DNA of 64,000 nucleotides from Mycolicibacterium aubagnense. Its GTDB lineage: Bacteria; Actinomycetota; Actinomycetes; Mycobacteriales; Mycobacteriaceae. Position 1 is the stretch's first letter. Every line of letters begins with the position of its first letter. The stretch lies in assembly GCF_010730955.1 (NCBI RefSeq), contig NZ_AP022577.1, forward strand, positions 2,604,001-2,668,000. Direction: 5' to 3'. Positions 61,484 through 64,000 of this stretch are shown here, piece after piece. A model generated the notes under the pieces. It saw only the letters and a list, made by a program, of their open reading frames with translations. It had not been told where the DNA came from and did not search any database. The position numbers and the translations under genes were made by a program.

Positions 61484-62487
61484 CAGATTCCCACCAAGTC
61501 GAGACGATGCGAAGGGCCACCGAGCAGCCGGTTGAGGTCCTTGATCGAGGAGTAGTAGCGGTCCATCGGGTAGGTGATGTCCATGCCCATTCCCCCGTGC
61601 AGGTGATGGCACAGCCGCATGGCCGGCGGGGCCTGCGATGTCAGCCAGTAGCCCAGGATCGCCAGGTCCTCGGCCGCGTCGAGTCCTTCGGACAGCCGCC
61701 ACACCACCGAGGTGGAAACCAGACCGATTGTCCGCGAAGCGATGTAGACCTCGGACAGCTGCGCTGCCACGGTCTGGAAGGTGGACAGCGGACGGCCGAA
61801 CTGCTCCCGGGTTGCGGTGTAGTCGGCAGTGAGCCGCAGCGCTCCGGCCACCAGACCGGCACCGAAGGCGCCGATCATGGCCAGCGCCAACTCGTTCACC
61901 CGAGCCACGGTGGCACCGGCCAGCACGTCGTCATCGGTCACCTCGACGTCGGCGAAAGTGACGACGTATTCGTCCGACCCGTTGGCGGTCGGCGTCTTCT
62001 CGACCGTCACACCGGCCGCCTTGGGCGATACGACGACCACACCGCTGTCGGTGGTGACCAGCAGCCATTGCGCCATTTCGGCATACGGCACACCGATTTT
62101 GGTGCCGTTGAGCTTGCCGCCGGTGTAACTGGTCGACGGCTTCTCCGGCAGCTGGTTGCCGGCCTCGTTGAGGGCGGCGGAGACCACCGCGCCCGCCGCG
62201 ACGCCCGCCAGGTACCGGTCCTGCTGTGCGTCGGTGGCCAGGTCGACCAGCGGCACCAGAGCGAGCCCGATGGTGGCCAGCGCCGGTCCGGTGGTGCCGC
62301 GCCGGCCGATCTCGGTCAGCGCGGTGGCCGCCTCCAGCAGTCCCAGCCCGTCACCGCCCAGGCGGTCCGGCACCGCAAGCGCCGCGACGCCACCGGAAAC
62401 CAGTGCGTCCCAAGTGTTTTCCCGCTCGAGCACAGATGTCACCACATCGGCGACAGCCTGCTGCTCCGGGCTCGGTGTGAAATCCAC
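61483..62487 (-). CDS. fadE28: FadE28 (ChsE1), steroid side-chain acyl-CoA dehydrogenase subunit
   Basis: 334 residues; shorter acyl-CoA dehydrogenase partner of FadE29 with the C-terminal CHHLHGGMGMDITYPMDRYY (~293-312) and RLTADYTATREQFGRPLSTF segments for FAD contact. It works as a heterotetramer with FadE29 in the last dehydrogenation of the sterol side chain. The ATG at 62487 is 53 bases after the cyp125 stop, with AAGGAGGAT sequence upstream as ribosome binding site. Counterpart Rv3544c. Confidence 0.94.
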   Translation of the reverse strand: MDFTPSPEQQAVADVVTSVLERENTWDALVSGGVAALAVPDRLGGDGLGLLEAATALTEIGRRGTTGPALATIGLALVPLVDLATDAQQDRYLAGVAAGAVVSAALNEAGNQLPEKPSTSYTGGKLNGTKIGVPYAEMAQWLLVTTDSGVVVVSPKAAGVTVEKTPTANGSDEYVVTFADVEVTDDDVLAGATVARVNELALAMIGAFGAGLVAGALRLTADYTATREQFGRPLSTFQTVAAQLSEVYIASRTIGLVSTSVVWRLSEGLDAAEDLAILGYWLTSQAPPAMRLCHHLHGGMGMDITYPMDRYYSSIKDLNRLLGGPSHRLDLVGI

Positions 62488-62540
62488 CCGAATCCTCCTT
62501 GATTCGTGTTACCGGGCTACTCGCTCAGTTGTCGTCAGGC

Positions 62541-63833
62541 TCAGGCCTGATTTGCCGGCTCGCCGGCGACGGCCGAAATTGCCGGCTCGCCGGCGACCGG
62601 GCACTTGCCCGTGTAATCAACCTGCCAGTGCTTGATGCCGTTGAGCCAGCCCGACATCAGCCGCTCGGGCTCACCGATCGAGGCCAGGTCCGGCATGTGG
62701 TCGGCGATCGCGTTGAACATCAGGTTGATGGTCATGCGCGCCAGGTTGGCGCCGATGCAGTAGTGCGCACCGGTGCCACCGAAACCGACATGCTGGTTCG
62801 GCGTCCGCATGATGTTGAAGGTGTGCGGGTTCTCGAACACCGCTTCGTCGAAGTTGGCCGAGCGGTAGGACATGACGACGCGCTCACCCTTCTTGATCTT
62901 CACGCCGCCGAGCTCCACGTCCTCGAGTGCAGTGCGCTGGAACGCGGAAACCGGTGTGGCCCAACGGACGATCTCGTCCGCGGCACTCTCCGGGCGCTCC
63001 TTCTTGTACAGCTCCCACTGCTCAGGGTTCTGCGCGAAGGCGATCATGCCGTGGGTGATGGAGTTACGGGTGGTCTCATTGCCGGCCACCGCGAGCATCA
63101 CCACGAAGAAACCGAATTCATCGTCCGAGAGCTTCTCGCCCTCGATATCGGCCTGCACCAGCTGGGTGACGATGTCGTCGGTCGGGTTCTTCGAGCGCTC
63201 CGCGGCCATGCCCATGGCGTAGCTGATCAGCTCGAACGACGATGCCGCCGGATCGATGTGCGCGTACTCCGGGTCTTCACCGGCCGTCATCTCGTTGGAC
63301 CAGTTGAACAGCTTGTCGCGGTCTTCCTGCGGCACGCCGAGCAGACCGGCGATGGCCTGCAGCGGCAGCTCGCACGAGACCTGCTCGACGAAGTCGCCGG
63401 TGCCGGAAGCGGCCGCGGTCTCGGCGATCTTCTGGGCGCGCTCGCTCAGCTCGGCCTGCAGCCGGCCGATGGCACGCGGGGTGAAACCGCGCGAGATGAT
63501 CTTGCGCAGCCGGGTGTGCTGCGGGGCGTCCATGTTGAGCAGCACCGCGCGCTGCACGTCGACGGCATCGCGGGTCATGGCCTGCGGCCACACCGGAATC
63601 GCACCGTCGGGCGCGCTGCCGAAGATATCGTTGCGCTTCGAGACCTCTTTGACGTCCTCGTAGCGGGTGACGAGCCAGTACCCCTTGTCGCCGAAGCCAC
63701 CGGTGCCACCGGGCACGTCCACCCAGTGCACCGGCTCGGAACGACGCAGCTCCGCCAACTCTTCAACGGGCAGGCCTTGGAGGTTGAGGTTCGCGTCCAG
63801 CAAGTCGAAATCGGACGGGATCGGGCAGGGCAT
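62541..63833 (-). CDS. cyp125: CYP125, cytochrome P450 sterol 26/27-monooxygenase
   Basis: 430 residues from the ATG at 63833 (MPCPIPSDFDLLDANLNLQG), with AAGGAGA at 63844-63838 as ribosome binding site. P450 signatures: I-helix LAVAGNETTRNSITHG (~252-267), ExxR in DEIVRW, and heme loop FGGTGAHYCIGANLAR with the Cys near 358. It oxidises cholest-4-en-3-one at the terminal methyl group to the carboxylic acid, the entry to side-chain beta-oxidation. The C-terminus carries a nine-residue VAGEPA-containing repeat. It is the first gene of the fadE28-ltp2 operon; the KstR box at 63967-63980 lies about 134 bases upstream. Confidence 0.96.
   Translation of the reverse strand: MPCPIPSDFDLLDANLNLQGLPVEELAELRRSEPVHWVDVPGGTGGFGDKGYWLVTRYEDVKEVSKRNDIFGSAPDGAIPVWPQAMTRDAVDVQRAVLLNMDAPQHTRLRKIISRGFTPRAIGRLQAELSERAQKIAETAAASGTGDFVEQVSCELPLQAIAGLLGVPQEDRDKLFNWSNEMTAGEDPEYAHIDPAASSFELISYAMGMAAERSKNPTDDIVTQLVQADIEGEKLSDDEFGFFVVMLAVAGNETTRNSITHGMIAFAQNPEQWELYKKERPESAADEIVRWATPVSAFQRTALEDVELGGVKIKKGERVVMSYRSANFDEAVFENPHTFNIMRTPNQHVGFGGTGAHYCIGANLARMTINLMFNAIADHMPDLASIGEPERLMSGWLNGIKHWQVDYTGKCPVAGEPAISAVAGEPANQA
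62552..62597 (-). repeat. Short direct repeat at the cyp125 3' end
   Basis: The 19-base sequence TTGCCGGCTCGCCGGCGAC occurs at 62552-62570 and 62579-62597, period 27, duplicating nine codons (VAGEPAxxA) of the CYP125 C-terminus. Confidence 0.85.
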
Positions 63834-63966
63834 GGTGTCTCCTTGGGGAATCCAACGCCTCAGAACAAGGTTCCGAGACAAATCCTTCTAGTTCGGCGTT
63901 GCGACCATTGAAACACGCCTTCACCGCAGAGAAAAGGCACGTCCTGATCGTTGCTTGTCAGAGTAA

Positions 63967-63980
63967 TGAAACGTGTTCTA
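63967..63980. promoter_or_regulatory. KstR-type operator between cyp125 and fadA5
   Basis: TGAAACGTGTTCTA, full consensus. Toward fadA5 the operator's last TA begins the -10 TAGCCT (63979-63984), six bases before the ATG at 63991. Toward cyp125 a TACTCT element (63965-63960) is present. Confidence 0.92.
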
Positions 63981-63990
63981 GCCTGAGCTC

Positions 63991-64000
63991 ATGGGTAATC
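63991..64000 (+). CDS. fadA5: Start of fadA5, steroid side-chain thiolase (cut by window edge)
   Basis: Only ATG GGT AAT and one further base are present (MGN...). The call rests on position: in M. tuberculosis fadA5 (Rv3546, protein starting MGYPVIVEA) is the gene divergent from cyp125, and here the KstR box and TAGCCT -10 stand at the spacing seen at other leaderless starts of the locus. FadA5 cleaves beta-keto side-chain CoA esters. Confidence 0.6.

Noticed and set aside
59447..61555. A 702-codon open frame on the plus strand
   Set aside because: It is antisense to chsH2 and fadE29, which have clear families and coupled junctions; long antisense frames are expected at this GC content.
63861..63875. 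AGAACAAGGTTC near the cyp125 start as a second KstR box
   Set aside because: The half-sites are separated by three bases instead of two, so it does not fit AACnnGTT.

Overview
This 64 kb stretch is the sterol-catabolism locus of a mycobacterium, most likely a fast-growing Mycolicibacterium-type species. The evidence is high GC, a complete yrbE4AB-mce4A-F import operon, the KshA/KstD/HsaEFG ring-degradation genes, the FadE/ChsE, ChsH, Ltp, CYP125 and CYP142 side-chain genes, WS/DGAT, LpqN-like and MPT63-like proteins, and ten copies of the KstR-type operator TnnAACnnGTTnnA. The order follows the Rv3494c-Rv3546 region of M. tuberculosis as I recall it, but without the PE_PGRS genes and with several local insertions. 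The species is inferred; no rRNA gene is present.

Layout. 1-9.1 kb (minus): mce4F (cut by the window edge) to yrbE4A, the sterol importer. 9.3-14.6 kb: fdxD-hsd4A (minus) diverging from fadE26-fadE27-fadD17 (plus). 14.6-17.6 kb: methyltransferase, LpqN-like lipoprotein and nitronate-monooxygenase-like genes, placed between fadD17 and fadD19. 17.6-21.1 kb: fadD19 diverging from echA19 and a reductase/epimerase. 21.2-23.4 kb: orphan sensor kinase and DUF559 protein. 23.4-30.4 kb: cyp142 and an acetoacetate-decarboxylase-like gene (minus), an F420-type LLM enzyme, then the OB-fold/DUF35 protein with Ltp4 and Ltp3. 30.4-36.4 kb: gamma-carbonic-anhydrase-like gene, kshA and its downstream gene, and the Rv3531c-Rv3529c-like operon. 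36.6-46.8 kb: an accessory segment without KstR boxes, holding an IclR regulator, haemophore-like protein, GNAT, RecQ-helicase/phosphoribosyltransferase fusion, two-gene permease, TetR/peroxiredoxin pair, SDR and WS/DGAT. 47-52.4 kb: hsaE-hsaG-hsaF diverging from kstD-chsH3. 52.6-57.7 kb: MPT63-like secreted protein with a long Ala/Pro tail, a PE-like/PPE-like type VII secretion pair, and a DUF2339 membrane protein. 57.8-64 kb: cyp125-fadE28-fadE29-chsH2-chsH1-ltp2 (minus) diverging from fadA5, cut by the right edge.

How it fits together. Mce4 imports sterol. CYP125/CYP142 oxidise C26/27, probably with FdxD as electron carrier. FadD17/FadD19 form CoA thioesters. FadE26-27, EchA19, ChsH3, Hsd4A and FadA5 run the long side-chain cycles, Ltp3/Ltp4 probably handle C24-branched (plant-sterol) chains, and FadE28-29/ChsH1-H2/Ltp2 remove the last three carbons. 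KstD and KshA open the rings and HsaE-G-F finish the ring A/B fragment to pyruvate and an acyl-CoA. Gene pairs are tightly coupled (TGATG, ATGA, GTGA overlaps).

Regulatory structure is unusually readable. At six of the KstR promoters the operator's terminal TA (or the TA just inside it) begins a TANNNT -10 element, and at least three of those transcripts look leaderless. An IclR-type operator pair flanks a KstR box at 36.4-36.6 kb. A TetR-type operator pair with embedded TTGACA -35 elements separates tetR from a peroxiredoxin gene at 43.5 kb. Strong hairpin terminators close most convergent gene pairs. I saw no tRNA, rRNA, insertion sequence or CRISPR array.
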